Origin: Sapria himalayana
Taxonomy: Eukaryota; Streptophyta; Magnoliopsida; Malpighiales; Rafflesiaceae
Direction of reading: 5' to 3'
Assembly: GCA_029783825.1 (NCBI GenBank)
Contig: JAREIK010001466.1
Span: 527,246 to 591,245, forward strand
Length of the DNA: 64,000 bases
Each line of letters starts with the position of its first letter. Position 1 is the first letter of the stretch. A model generated the notes under the pieces. It searched no databases, was not told where the DNA came from, and was given only the letters and a program-made list of their open reading frames with translations. A program made the position numbers and the translations under genes. Below are positions 11,640 to 23,750 of this stretch, in pieces.

Positions 11640-12240
11640 GAAAATCAATTGTCTTCTACTGATTTCCATGCAGATTCGGGCATGGCTATGGGTCTTTAAA
11701 ACTTGAGCTTCAATACTACCTTCTTACACTCTTCAAACTTCTAGGCAGCATCTTGATTTGTTGGGCAAATTTTTTTAACCTGATTCATGTTCATCATAGA
11801 AGTTATGATGAAAGAGACCCATGGTGTTCATTATCATCAAATATGTTAATTGAAACAGCTTCTAACATGGGATCGATTAAAGATGGATGAAGTTTGTGAA
11901 CCAAGCTTATTGATATGATTGAAACTTGTTGAAAGTCCTTCAATGCTTCTTTGTGATTCCCCATGGCAAGATATGCAGCACCTCGTCTGTAATAACCCTG
12001 TAATTTCAGACAAATGTTAGGAGGAAGAAGAAGAAAAGTATACATAGTATACTCATGATGCATTATGTGTCTTGGAATAGTAAGGGTCATAATTGATAGC
12101 CTTGAAAACATCCTCAACAACACACCCATTTTCTTCCAGTTTGGCATGGGAAATTGCACGATTGGCCCAATACACAGCATTCTGATCATGTAAATTGATA
12201 GCTTGTGTGTATAGTTCTATAGTACGAGCAAACCTATTGG
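11640..12240 (-). pseudogene. Captured fragment of serine/threonine protein phosphatase 5 (TPR region)
   Basis: Three pieces in order on the minus strand match the N-terminal TPR region of plant PP5, a Hsp90-associated phosphatase of cytosol and nucleus. Exon A (12240-12071, after TTTTTGCAG) contains IELYTQAINLHDQ and NAVYWANRA. Exon B (11997-11926, after ATTACAG) reads GYYRRGAAYLAMGNHKEAL and ends DFQQ before a GT donor. Exon C (11779 to about 11640, after AATCAG) starts VKKICP and runs through EECKKVVLKLKF. Introns of 73 and 146 bp remain, so capture was at DNA level, not through mRNA. The first TPR helices and the whole phosphatase domain are absent. Exon A lacks its GT donor (AAG is followed by AC) and exon C has at least three stops, so it is not functional. 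Its place inside CACTA-type DNA suggests transposon capture. Confidence 0.85.
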
Positions 12241-15199
12241 CTGCAAAAAAGATGACAAACATACTTATCAATGTCAATATTGATCAAAATGACAAATCTA
12301 GCCAAGATTAAAATTGGTGAGACTATATGATTAGCCATCATAAAAATAAGTGTAAGCAATAGAAACCTTACATACAGATTATATTAGATCTTACTTCTAA
12401 TGAAATGACAATCAATTTCAATATGCTTATGTTCTCGTTATATATCAAATGTGAATGCTTAGTTATTTGATTATCATAGTCAAACATAAAAACTTTATCT
12501 ATTTGATGCAATATATGAATATCAACTCTCATATAACAATGACTATGACTAAGCATTCTGCCTCTATATTCTTAATTTAAAATCAATATCTATCTCAATT
12601 CCTTGAGGAATATTTTCTAGGCACCAAAATGACTCATATGGGAACGTGCCACATGAATCTAGGCAGGCATGAGATTTTGTTTTATGAAATTCTCAGATAA
12701 ATATATGGAATGGAATTATTAAATTATCATACATCTTCTAATTCATAAAATAACAATAAAATTCAATTTTTAATAACTAGTAATAATAAAAAACCTAATT
12801 TTTACTTCCAAAAGATGAACACATGAGCTCAATTAAACTTGAACTCAAAATACTAACAACTTGACTCTAGCTCAATTGAACTTGAACTCTACTCGAGCTC
12901 AATTGAACTCGAACTCGACTCATATCATTAGCAGCGCTAATTATTAGTATGAACTACTACTACAAAATAATAAATTATTATACGTACTATGCTATATATG
13001 GTTGATAATGTTAATAACAGAAAAGAAACAAACATATTGATGACGATGATACGCATCCTATTAAAACAATATTTATTAACTAAAAAATCACACCCATGAT
13101 TGATATTTATTGATATTCTAAATCAATGAAAATATATGCATCATGTCATCACCAAATTAACATCATAGATAGAAAAAAAACACCAAATAATTATGATCAT
13201 AGTTGTTAGAAACTTGTGATATAAGAAATGATACAATAATACAACATATATTTTTTAATAAAAATTAATAGGTGTCACAATTTATATCTTATTTAAAACA
13301 TATCTTACAATACAAATACCAAACATGATATGACATGTGATACTATGATAGAACAATACATACATTCTCAACTATTTTCTATAATAAAAAAATCAATTTA
13401 ATTTATCTTATTAAAGAATTTATTATATTAATTATTCAAATACACAAAAAGAATTAAAAAATAATCATAAAAAAATAAGCAAAATAATCTTATACAAAAG
13501 GTTACATTTTTATTATCATATACTATAATTCATACTTTTAATATACATTTATACAAATATATTTTTTTAAATATTGTTTACAACGTGAAAAAACTTATGT
13601 TACATGATATGATAAAATACATAATACATAAAAAATAAAAAAATGATATACGATATATTTTATGAGCTAACAACTATGATTATAATGTAGGGAAATAAAT
13701 AATAGACAAGAAAAGCAACATATATACATCAGACACACACACACGCACACACACAACTTGCATAGTATTTGAGAGGAGAATGTAAGGGCCAGTGAATAAA
13801 ACTAAAAAAAAGAAAAAGCAAAGCATCAACGTGAGCAAGCTAGGATTGAGTTTCTAAAGATAATGAAAGTTGGCTAAGGGAGACTAGAATGAAGCTAAGA
13901 AATAACAACATAAAAGAAATAGCTTAGTTAGCCATTTGTAAACATGATTTCTCTAATGAAAAAAAAATACATAGATAAAAGAGAAACACATAAGCCGCTC
14001 TAATTCAATCAGGATTATGGTTGAGTTTCATAGTAACTAATGCCCAAGTAATAAACATGCCCAAGTGCATTGAGATAGAATTACTAAGAAAAGTCTTCAA
14101 CAATCAACCTAGCGAAAAGCTAGCCTTTTGCTTTATTATTAAAATAAGGCATTAGCCTTAAATACCCTGTGATATCTATATACATATCTTCCCTTGAATA
14201 AACAAATTTTGATATGCCACTTTACCTTTTATCGTTTAAAAAAAGTTATCTCTCCTCATTTTTAACACTGTGGTAGACTAATTGGACCCCAATGAGATAG
14301 AATTATTAAGGATGCCTTGCTTTCCATGCCATGTGCTACCTCCAATGGCAGATATGGGGCTGCACTATATTATATAGCCAAGCACATTCCTAAACAAGCT
14401 AATTAAGAGAAGTAAAGGTTACTCATAGATAAAACTGGTTTAAATGAGAAGGGTGACAATAATTGCATGAATTCTTGCTAGGGTGCTCATAGATATTAAG
14501 AGCTCTACGATCTTAAGTAGAATATTTGTTTGTTTATGTTAAGTGTTGTGGTGCTGAAAGCTCAATCGATTTATTTTGAACGTAGGACATTCTTAAGAAT
14601 GCCCTAACTATTTATTTGCAAGGGCGGGGAGCAATCGAGAACAAGGATGATTGATGGAACATTGATCCAACGGTTGAGCCTAATGTGATAAAGACAAATA
14701 AGCTCATTTTTTAAAAGGTTGTTTAACTAGTTGAAATAACACAGAGAGTTGCCCCACATATTTATTTTCATAGTTGAATGTCAAATGAAATATGCAAGAT
14801 GACAAATAAAAAAATAGAATTGAAGAGGAATTAGAAGCCTTAAGCGCTAGGCCTGACCAATTCCCTTTTCTCTTTAAAACATAGGTGGATGGAGGGGAAG
14901 GATAAAAATTTGTTTACCCAATTGGACTATTCCAATGTTACAAAATCTTCGTCTTCAAATGAGCAATGAGTTCACTAGAAATATAGCCAATGATATCTAT
15001 ATACATAATGAAACTGGCTACATGTTAGGTAGACTGGTAGATTTATAGTAACGGATAAAATTTGAAACTGTATTGATGGATTAGATCTATCTATCAATAT
15101 ATCTACATATATAATGAAACTTCCATTTATGTTAACTATATATTTACTATCTAAATATATAGATGTATCTATCTGTTTACATATTTCTTGAAAAGTCAA
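12241..15199. other. AT-rich DNA with minor repeats, no gene recognised
   Basis: The stretch contains a short repeat with GAGCTCAATTGAACTTGAAC-like words at about 12830-12920, an AC run at 13735-13757 and a pair of similar segments near 14068 and 14290 (GAGATAGAATTA). A plus-strand frame near 14822-14878 reads EEELEALSARPDQF before a stop, but it is too short to name. I see no complete gene, RNA gene or transposon end. Confidence 0.4.
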
Positions 15200-15217
15200 T
15201 CATGCCAGGCCGCTACA

Positions 15218-15395
15218 GATGTTGCTGCAGCCGTTGTCACTACCGCCACTACAACTGCCACCTCTACTGCTGCCGCCGCCACTGCCGCCACTGCCACTAC
15301 TGCCATTGCTATTGCTGCCACTACTACTGCTGTCGCTGCTGTTGCTGTCATTACTACTCCTGTTGATGCCACAACTGTTGCTGCCGCTGATAATA
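15218..15395 (+). repeat. GCY/ACT triplet tract (fourth tract)
   Basis: This is the same degenerate trinucleotide family as at 9271-9755 and 10516-10785 (GCTGCTGCCGCCGCCACTGC-type text). It is open in several frames on both strands and Ala/Thr- or Ser/Gly-rich. It is not preceded by module or minisatellite, unlike the other tracts. I do not call a gene. Confidence 0.6.
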
Positions 15396-15542
15396 AAAGT
15401 TGGGTGGGTGATAATGCTCAACTGATGAACTTTTTTCCCAACCACTCATTTTGAGATTGAGCGAGTTTTTTACTAGGTGCAAGCAGCTTTTCCCTAAATA
15501 GGACCCGATATTCCTCTTGGCACTCACGGCCTATAAAAATCA
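15396..15542 (+). pseudogene. Exon-like segment, unidentified
   Basis: Between the triplet tract and a possible splice donor (AAATCAG before GTAATG, around 15542) one frame reads HFEIERVFY, stop, VQAAFP, stop, IGPDIPLGTHGL. The composition is protein-like and the G+C is raised relative to the flanks. I do not recognise the protein. It might be another captured and decayed exon; chance is a real alternative. Confidence 0.25.
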
Positions 15543-15899
15543 GGTAATGATACATTTCCCTTTTGATTGAATACTATTTTGTGAGATGTAATAAAATTAC
15601 ACGGCACTACATGAGCATCATCATCATCATCATACTAAGACCTAGTACAATTATAATTATATAATCATTACAGAACCTACAGCAAGAAAACTTATTTCCT
15701 CATACATATGCTTTCTACCATGTGATAATAGCATATTTACACAATTATTAAGAGATTTAAGACCAACATTTGTCTACCTGACAGGCTTGGAAAAATAATA
15801 TCTTCATGCCACAACTTTAGGAAAGGTCTAATATTCATGACTTTTATGACCTGCATATGTAAGCAATGCACGATCATGACCAAACAAGCCTGAGCAATT

Positions 15900-16075
15900 A
15901 TATATTCAAACATGTGTGTGTGTGTGTGTGTGTGAATGGGTGTATATGTATGACAATACATCCATATCTACAAATAAATATATTCACCCACTTATGTACA
16001 TACTCGGTATATACCTACATATATACCGAGTATTTGCATACTTATAAACTCAGTATATGTACATATACATTGCAT
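15900..16075 (+). repeat. TG run and a small TATA-minisatellite block
   Basis: A (TG) run of about 24 bp at 15913-15937 is followed at about 15985-16070 by five or so units of the palindromic minisatellite (ACTCGGTATATACC, ATATACCGAGTA). The unit centre here is CGGT or CGAG rather than TGAG. Confidence 0.6.
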
Positions 16076-16869
16076 GTCATCCGCCACATGACTCTGAAAA
16101 GAAAGATCAGCATACTACAAGAGCTATCACATGAGGCCTAGTATTGCACTGCCATACCATCAACTATGCATGGTAAGTAGAAACCTACTATCATTAACAA
16201 ATTGCACATGCTTCATACTTTACGAAAACTAATTGACAAATAGAAAATAAAAAAAGTTGTCCTGTTAAAATCAGAATAGTACATGCCTAGACAAACAAAA
16301 TTTTTATCTTTCAAAACAAAATAAAAAAATAATACGTGCCAAAACAAAATAATACAATCTCCAATGACCTTGATACTAATTCAATCACAACATGCTTTAT
16401 ATCTTATAAATCTAACAAGCTCTCTAAGATAAATTTTTATTATGTATTTTTTCTACTATGTGACGTTGTACTTGGTCTCTTTTACAGGTTTGGTTGCATT
16501 AGGAATGAGGCACCTAAACACATGTATATATATATTGAACAAGATATCAAAGTGGGATAAATAAAAGTGATAATGCCGGCACCACCACCATCATTTTAGC
16601 TAACATGTTGGAGACTACCCCAAGACACCTGATGTTTTTTTAAAGAACAACCATAAAAGTGTTTGGAGCATTCCATCAATATAAGCACTACACTACCTAG
16701 GCTAGATACAAGTGAAATAAAAAAATACATAAATTAAAATAGTGCAATAAATATAATGAATATTATATATATTCATCACCTCAAACTTTAAAGAAAAAAA
16801 TAAATTAAGATACTCTAGAGAGTTATCTTGAAAATCTTTGCCAACAATTGTGATGAGAATGGTTATTAC

Positions 16870-16963
16870 CTGGCTCGGCATGTGCCCAATCCAGAATAGC
16901 CTGGGTCTGAACTAAGAGAGCCAGCATGACGTCGTCAGTGCTTAGCCTTGGCACTTGGTCCAC
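16870..16963 (-). pseudogene. Exon-like segment with splice sites, unidentified
   Basis: In an otherwise AT-rich area this GC-richer 94-bp piece on the minus strand is preceded by CCTTGTTAG and followed by GTAATA, that is, by AG and GT splice consensus. It is open throughout, including LSTDDVMLALLVQTQAIL and DWAHAEP. I do not recognise the protein, and upstream in the same frame there is a stop. It looks like one exon of a captured gene, as with the PP5 fragment 4.6 kb away. Confidence 0.4.
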
Positions 16964-17039
16964 CTAACAAGGGCCCATGCCCCTAGATCCTGGATTCCTA
17001 TGGGCTATGTCCCCTAGACAGTGTGTAAAGGTGGCAAAT

Positions 17040-18475
17040 GCTGAGCATGATGGCAGCATTATATCAATATATTATACATAACATAGATGTGTTAATTGTT
17101 ATTTGTATCTATATATATATACATAATATAATTATTGTGTATTACAATATACAAAATACATACATAATGTATATAGAATGTACATACAATGTGTATATAC
17201 ACTTATATTGAATATATACATATACACATTGTATATAGATAGAAATTATTCTATAGATACATATATACATAATGTACATACAAAATATATACATACATAC
17301 CTAGTAAATAGAAAATTTAAAATTATGAATAAAAAAAATTTAATAACATTAAAAATTTTATAATTTTAAATTATAATTAATATTTATAAAATAAAATATG
17401 GTAACATAATCTTTCAATATAAAACTAAAACATAAAAAATATTACAAAACATTAAGTCATAAAATGATAAAAATTATATGATCAATTTCAATCTAACCGT
17501 TATGATCTATACAACATTATATTTTATTATATACATCATCATATGTATTTTGTTGTAATGTAGGAATTTGATCATGAAGACTCATCTAGGTATTATCTTA
17601 ATCTTTCTATCATAACAAATTTTTAATAATATTGATTGTAATTTGATTTTACTATCTAAAATAATATTCACAATCATAAATATGATAGAATTTAATAAAC
17701 ACTAACATAGTAAAGATCAGCAAATCATGAGATATTTTAGATATCACAAAAAAAATTTATATAACTTTTACTAACTCAATGCATCTAGATTTTTCATATC
17801 CTCTAAAAAAGTTGAATAATAATTGATGTCTAATTATTTTAGCAGGTTATAAAGACTCATATTTGACAGACCAACCTATCATTTGCCTCTACCTTATTTG
17901 AATTAAAAATGTATCATCTTCAAATACTTCATAATCATAATTTCATTAAAACAAAAATACTTATTTTTTTTATATTTAAAATAAATTTTTTAAATAATCA
18001 TAAATTTTACTTTTTTATTCTTATAGTTGATTAATCCGTAATCTAAATATAAAAAGTTTTTATTGTTATACATATAGTAAGATACAATTATTTATATTTA
18101 TATGTTATTATACATATAGTATATATAGTTATAAATAGTTATATATAGTTAACCATATAGTTATATATAGATATATTCATACAAGTAGATATATGTAGTT
18201 ATACTTAAATATATACAAAGTTATAAACAAATATATAGATTTACATATATTTATACTTATATGTATATTTAATTACAAATATAGTTATATTTAATTATAT
18301 AAAATTTTATAGAGTTATACAAATATTTATATTTAGGTATACACATAGTTTAATTGTAGATATATCAGATGAAGAGTTTTAGATTACTACAAACCTTGCA
18401 AAATTTTGATTTAATGCAAACATGCTAAATTCTACTTCACTGAAAACTCTATGTCATGATTTTTCAAACCTTAAT
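17040..18475. other. AT-rich filler with tandem TATATAGTTA-like words
   Basis: The region is very AT-rich, with TATA/TACATA words at 17100-17300 and ATATAGTTATA words at 18100-18330. There is no coding signal and no recognisable element end. Confidence 0.45.
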
Positions 18476-18479
18476 GTCA

Positions 18480-18725
18480 TAGATATATAATACTATAATA
18501 TATATGTACATATATACTGATATATATGTACATATACATATATAGCATTATATATCTATACACTAGTAAATATGTATATGTACATATATATTGGTATATA
18601 TGTACATATATACACAGTAAATGTACATATACATTATAGTGTATATGTACATATATATATATGTATACATATACACTACAGTATAAATGTACATGTATGT
18701 ACATTTACATTGAAGTGTACATGTA
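18480..18725 (+). repeat. TATA palindromic minisatellite, right-hand block
   Basis: Units such as ATATACTGATATATATGTAC and ACATATACACTACAGTATA repeat here. It is the same family as the left-hand blocks but lies near the opposite element end. Confidence 0.65.
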
Positions 18726-18959
18726 TGATTACAAGTTGGAGCTTATATTACTCATTATTATAGGAACATTGTGATATTATTACAAGTTTCAAATTTTATG
18801 AATATTTTATCAGCATTCATTAGTTTTATAAGGAAAAATAAGTAATACATGAAAGCTATCATCCAAATCATACCTGATTTCTGAGGCTGTTTTGCATTGA
18901 TCCATAGCTCCAAGTAATTATAAGTAGTTATACATATATAAATGTATACAAAGTTAAAT

Positions 18960-19405
18960 AATTAAAGATTGAATAGAGAAATTCTATCTCTAAATCCATT
19001 GCTATATTCTGGATGTAATTAGCTAGGGAAGTTCATCCGCTAAAGCCGTAGTTATATTCTGAATTTTATTTGCTAGGGAAATCCTATAACTAAATCCATC
19101 ACTATTTTCCGGATAAAATTAGCTAGGGAAGTTCCATCGCTAAATCAATCACTATATTTCGGATAAAATTAGCTAGGGAAATTCTATCACTAAATCCGTC
19201 ATTATATTCTAGATGTAATCAGTTAGAAAAATTTCGTCGCTAAATCCATCACTAAATTCTTAATTTATCTTTGCATGAAATTTACGTCACTATATTATCG
19301 CTAATCCATCGCAAATTTTTATTTCAAAATAAAATTAGAAATCCCTCTCTATTTCCTATCTAATCCCTCGCAATTTAGCTCGGTATTGATCCCTAGCAAA
19401 ATTTC
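18960..19405 (-). repeat. CACTA subterminal repeats, right side of inner element
   Basis: Six or seven units of roughly 55-65 bp contain TTAGCTAGGGAA, a short spacer, TCGCTAAATC and then a variable ACTATATT word. They are the right-hand counterpart of the repeats at 8208-8595 and lead directly into the decayed end at 19435. Confidence 0.7.
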
Positions 19406-19435
19406 CCTTGCTAAATAAATATTTTCTTGTTATTG
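19406..19435 (-). repeat. Decayed CACTA right terminal repeat (R1)
   Basis: The text ATTTTCTTGTTATTG corresponds to the expected ATTTTTCTTGTAGTG with one inserted base and TAGTG changed to TATTG. TATC array starts at the very next base. The exact boundary between CACTA DNA and array is the main support for this call. Confidence 0.55.
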
Positions 19436-20312
19436 ATCAATCTATATATCAATCTATCTATCAATCAGTATGTTTGTCTATCTATTTGTTTGTATTACTA
19501 TAAGTCTACATGTCTATCACTCTTTGTTTGTCTATATGTCTATTTGTCTACTTACCTGCCTAATAATCTAAGTGCCTAACTTCCTACATTACTGCATACC
19601 CGCATACTTAATCTATATATCTATCTATCTATCTATTTATATGTCGATATATCTATTTATCTATCTATATGTCTATCTGTCTATCTCTATGTCTATCTGT
19701 AAGTATATCTGGCAGTCTGTTAGTCTATCTATCTATATGTCAATCAGTCTGTATGTCTATCTACAAGACTGTCTGTCTATCTATCTTTTCTATCTATCTA
19801 TTTGTCTATCTATCTACTTTTCTATCTATGTGTCTATTATCTATCTATCTATCTGTCTGTCTATCTATTTATCTATTAGTCAATCTATATGGCATTCTAT
19901 ATTTCTATCTATCTATCTGACTATCTATTTGTCTATCTATCTATCTATCTATCTATGTTTCTATCTATCTATCTTTATATCTATCTAACTATCTTTCTAT
20001 CTATTAGTCTATCTATCTATTTATTTATATATCTATGTGTTTATCTATTTTTCTGTCTATATGTCTATCTATTTGTCTATCTATTTGACTATCTATCTAT
20101 CTATTTGTATATCTATTTGTCTATCTATCTATCTATCTATCTGTATATCTATTTGTCTATCTATGTGTCTATCTATGTGTCTATCTATCTTTCTGTCTAA
20201 CTATCTATCTATATATCTAATTGTCTATCTTTCTGTTTATCTTTCTATCATCTATCTAAATGTCTATCTATAGTCTATCAATCTGCATATCTATCTATTT
20301 ATCTATCCATCC

Positions 20313-20344
<32 letters not shown>

Positions 20345-21579
20345 GCCAACCGATTTGTCTATCTTTGTATCTATCTATCCTTATATATTTTTATCAATCT
20401 ATCTGTCATTCTATCTGCCAACCAATTTGTCTATCTATATGTCTTTCTATCTGTCATTTTATCTATCTATCTATCATGTATGTATTTATCTATCTGTCTA
20501 TCTTTCTATATATCTATTTGACTAAAAATTTTTCAATCAATATGTCTTTATATATATATATATATATATGTAATTATATATCTAACTATCTATCTATTAG
20601 ATTATCAATCTTTCTATCTAACTATATATTAAACTTTATATTAATCCAACTATAAATTAGACTATCAATCAATCTGTCAATCAATCTATCTTTCCATCTA
20701 TCTATCAATATGTCTATGAATCTATTAATCAATTGGTAAATCACTCTATCTTTCAATTTGTCAATCTATCTGTCTATCTATCTGTCTATCTATCTGTCTA
20801 TCATTCTATCTATCAAACTATCTATCAATCTATCAGATATCTATCTATCTACCTATCTTTCTTTCTTCCTATCTATCTATCTTTCTTTCTATCAATCAAT
20901 CAATCAATCTGTTTCTCTTTCAATCTATATATTTATCTTTCTCTATGTCTATCTATCTATCTATGATATCTATCTATCAAACAGTCTATCTATCTACCTA
21001 TCTGTATGTCTAAATATCTATCTTTATATCTGTAAACCTATCGATCGATCTATCAGTATATAAATAGAATAATTATTTTCTAAAAATCTATTTATCAATC
21101 TATATATCTTATAGTTAATAAATTTATCTATCTATCAAACTATCAATCTATCAATCAATTAGTCTATCATTCTATTTATCAATATAGCTATCAATCTCTC
21201 TATATATCTGTATATCTATCTATTTGTCTATCTATCAATATATTAATTTGTCTATGTATCTATCTATTTATCCATCTGACTATCTATCTATCTACCTACT
21301 TAACTATCTATCTATCTATCTACCTACTTAACTATCTATCTATCTATCTATCTTTCTGTTTGTCTATCTATTTAACTTTGTCTCTCTATTTAACTTTGTT
21401 AATCTATTAATCTATTAATTTGTCTATGTATCTATCTATTTATCTATCTGACTGTCTATCTATCTACCTACTTAACTATCTATCTATCTATCTATCTATC
21501 TCTCTGTCTGTCTATCTATTTAACTTTTTGTCTGTCTATCTATTTATATATATCTCTATCTATCTATCTATTTATCAAT

Positions 21580-21613
<34 letters not shown>

Positions 21614-21870
21614 ATTAGTCTATCAATATGTCTTTTCATCATTTATCTATTTGTCTATCAAACAGTCTATCATTTTGTATATCATTCAATCAATTTATTT
21701 GTTTATCTATCTGTTTAATGTATATTTCTATTTATATTTCTACTATCTATGTATTTATATTTCTATCAATTTGTATGTCTATTTGTCTATTTATATATCA
21801 ATCTATCGATCATTCTATCTATCTATTTGTCTATCTTTCTGTATTAATATATGTCTATCGATTTGTTTAT
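19436..21870 (+). repeat. Degenerate (TATC)n array, block 2
   Basis: This is the same family as block 1 and again starts exactly at a CACTA end. Internal features include several GTCTATCTATCT stretches, CAATCAATCAAT runs near 20893-20912, and a 172-bp duplication at 21241-21540. Confidence 0.95.
21241..21540 (+). repeat. 172-bp direct duplication inside the array
   Basis: TATTAATTTGTCTATGTATC occurs at 21241 and again at 21413, and both are followed by the same unusual words (TCTACCTACTTAACTATC, then TCTATTTAACTTTGT or TTTAACTTTTT). Shared rare words show duplication of a long unit rather than chance similarity of tetranucleotides. Confidence 0.7.
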
Positions 21871-22137
21871 CTATTAGAGATTTATAGATATATAAACAAA
21901 TAGATAGATAGATAGACTTATAGATAGATAGATTGACAAATAGATAGATATATAGATAGCAAATTTCATAGATTATTATATAGGTACAAAGATATGTATA
22001 TAGATAGATAGATAGATAAATAGATAAATAGATAGATAGTTAGATAGGTAGATAGATATATAGATAAATATATAGATAAATAGATATATAGACATATAGA
22101 TAGATAGATAGATAGATAGAAAGATAGATAGAAAAAT

Positions 22138-22183
<46 letters not shown>

Positions 22184-23686
22184 ATATATATATATATATA
22201 AAGATAGACAAGCAGATAGATAAAAAGATAGATATATAGATAGATAGAAAGAGAGATAGATATATAAATAAATAAATAAATAAATATATATATATATATA
22301 GACAAATAGATAGATAGATTAATAGACAAATAGATAGATAGATAGACAGATAGATAGAGAAATATATAGAAAGATATATAAACTAATAGATAGATAGATA
22401 TACCGTTAGATAGTCATACAGATAGATCGATTAATAGGTAAATAGTTAGATAGATAGATAAAAAAATAGATAGATAAATAGATAGGTAGAAAGATATATA
22501 GATAGGTAGAAAGATATAAATATAAATATAAATATAAATATATATATATATAGACAGACAGACATATTGATAGATAGATAGAAATATAGATGATAGATAC
22601 ATAGAAAGAAAGATAGATATATGATAGATATACATATAGATCATTTAGATATTTTGATAGAAAAATTTATAGAGACATTAATAGAAAGATTGATAGATTG
22701 ATAGTTTTATATATATATTGAAAAATAGATTGTTATAAAAATTGATAAATAGATTAATAGATAAAAAGAAGGATAGATAGAAAGATTGACAGAATGATGA
22801 ATAGATAGATAGATTTATACATAGATAGATAGATATACAAATAGTTAGATAAATAAATAGATAAATATACATATAGATAAATATACATATATCCAAATAG
22901 ATTGATAGATAGATAAACAAATAGATAGACAGATAGATAGATAAAAAGATAGGAAAAAGAAAGAAAGAAAGATGATAGATAGATAAACAAATATATCGAC
23001 AGATAGATAAATAAATAGATAGAAAAACAGATAGGTAGATATTAGATAGATTGTTAGACACGTAGTTATACAAATAGATAAAAATATAAATAGTTAGACA
23101 TATAGATAGATAGATAGATAGATTGACTGATAGAAAGATAGATAGATAAATAGACAAATAGATATATTAATATAAAGATAGATAGGTATATAGAGAGATA
23201 GATAGTCAAAAAGACAAATAGATAGATAGATACATAAACATATAGATAGAAAGATAGAAAGATAGACAGATATATAGACAAATAGATGGATAGAGAGAGT
23301 TAGATAGATAGATAGAGAGATATAAAGATTAATAGATTGCTAGATACATAAACATATAGATTGATAGATAGAATGATAGAGAAATAGATATATAGAATAA
23401 TTTATAGATAGATTGGTATATTGATAGAGAGATAGATAGATAGACAAATAAATAGATAAATAGTTAGACAGATAGATAGAGAGAAAGATAGATAGATAGA
23501 CAGACTCATATATAGATAAATAGATAAATAGATAGATATATATATAGAGAGAGATAGATAGATAGGTAAAAAGATAGACAAACAAATAGATAAATAGAAT
23601 GATTAATAGATAGGCTATCTAATAGTCACAAAAACTGATAGATAGATGGTTAGATTGATTGATAGACAAAACATAGATAGATAGAA

Positions 23687-23688
<2 letters not shown>

Positions 23689-23747
<59 letters not shown>
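23689..23747. repeat. Perfect (AT)n run
   Basis: About 59 bp of uninterrupted AT dinucleotide lies within the GATA array. Comparable runs lie at 48528-48575, 52292-52338 and 54197-54255. They differ from the degenerate surrounding array in being pure, so they are recently expanded. Confidence 0.9.

Positions 23748-23750
<3 letters not shown>

Larger units (their letters stand above)
8178..19435 (+). mobile_element. Candidate inner CACTA element carrying a PP5 fragment
   Basis: The left end CACTACAAGAAAAATCCC at 8178 pairs with a decayed right end at 19435 whose reverse complement reads CAATAACAAGAAAATATT: one substitution in CACTA, one inserted base, then CAAGAAAA in both. Subterminal TAGCTAGGGAAA/TCGCTAAAT repeats lie inside both ends. 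The 3-bp flanks are AAC on the left and ATC on the right, so a target duplication is not proven. The left flank is a module copy and the right flank is TATC array, so at least one side has been rearranged. The 11.3-kb interior has no transposase that I can see, only repeats and gene fragments, as in a non-autonomous, gene-capturing CACTA. Confidence 0.5.

Noticed and set aside
14822..14878. Short frame EEELEALSARPDQF as a captured exon
   Set aside because: It is too short, has stops on both sides and no clear splice borders; not distinguishable from chance.
5738..19435. Pairing of the 5738 end with the 19435 end as one 13.7-kb element
   Set aside because: Both have TATC array outside, which favours it, but their terminal text agrees less well than 5738 with 62640 and 8178 with 19435, and flanks GTA and ATC differ. 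Kept only as an alternative.
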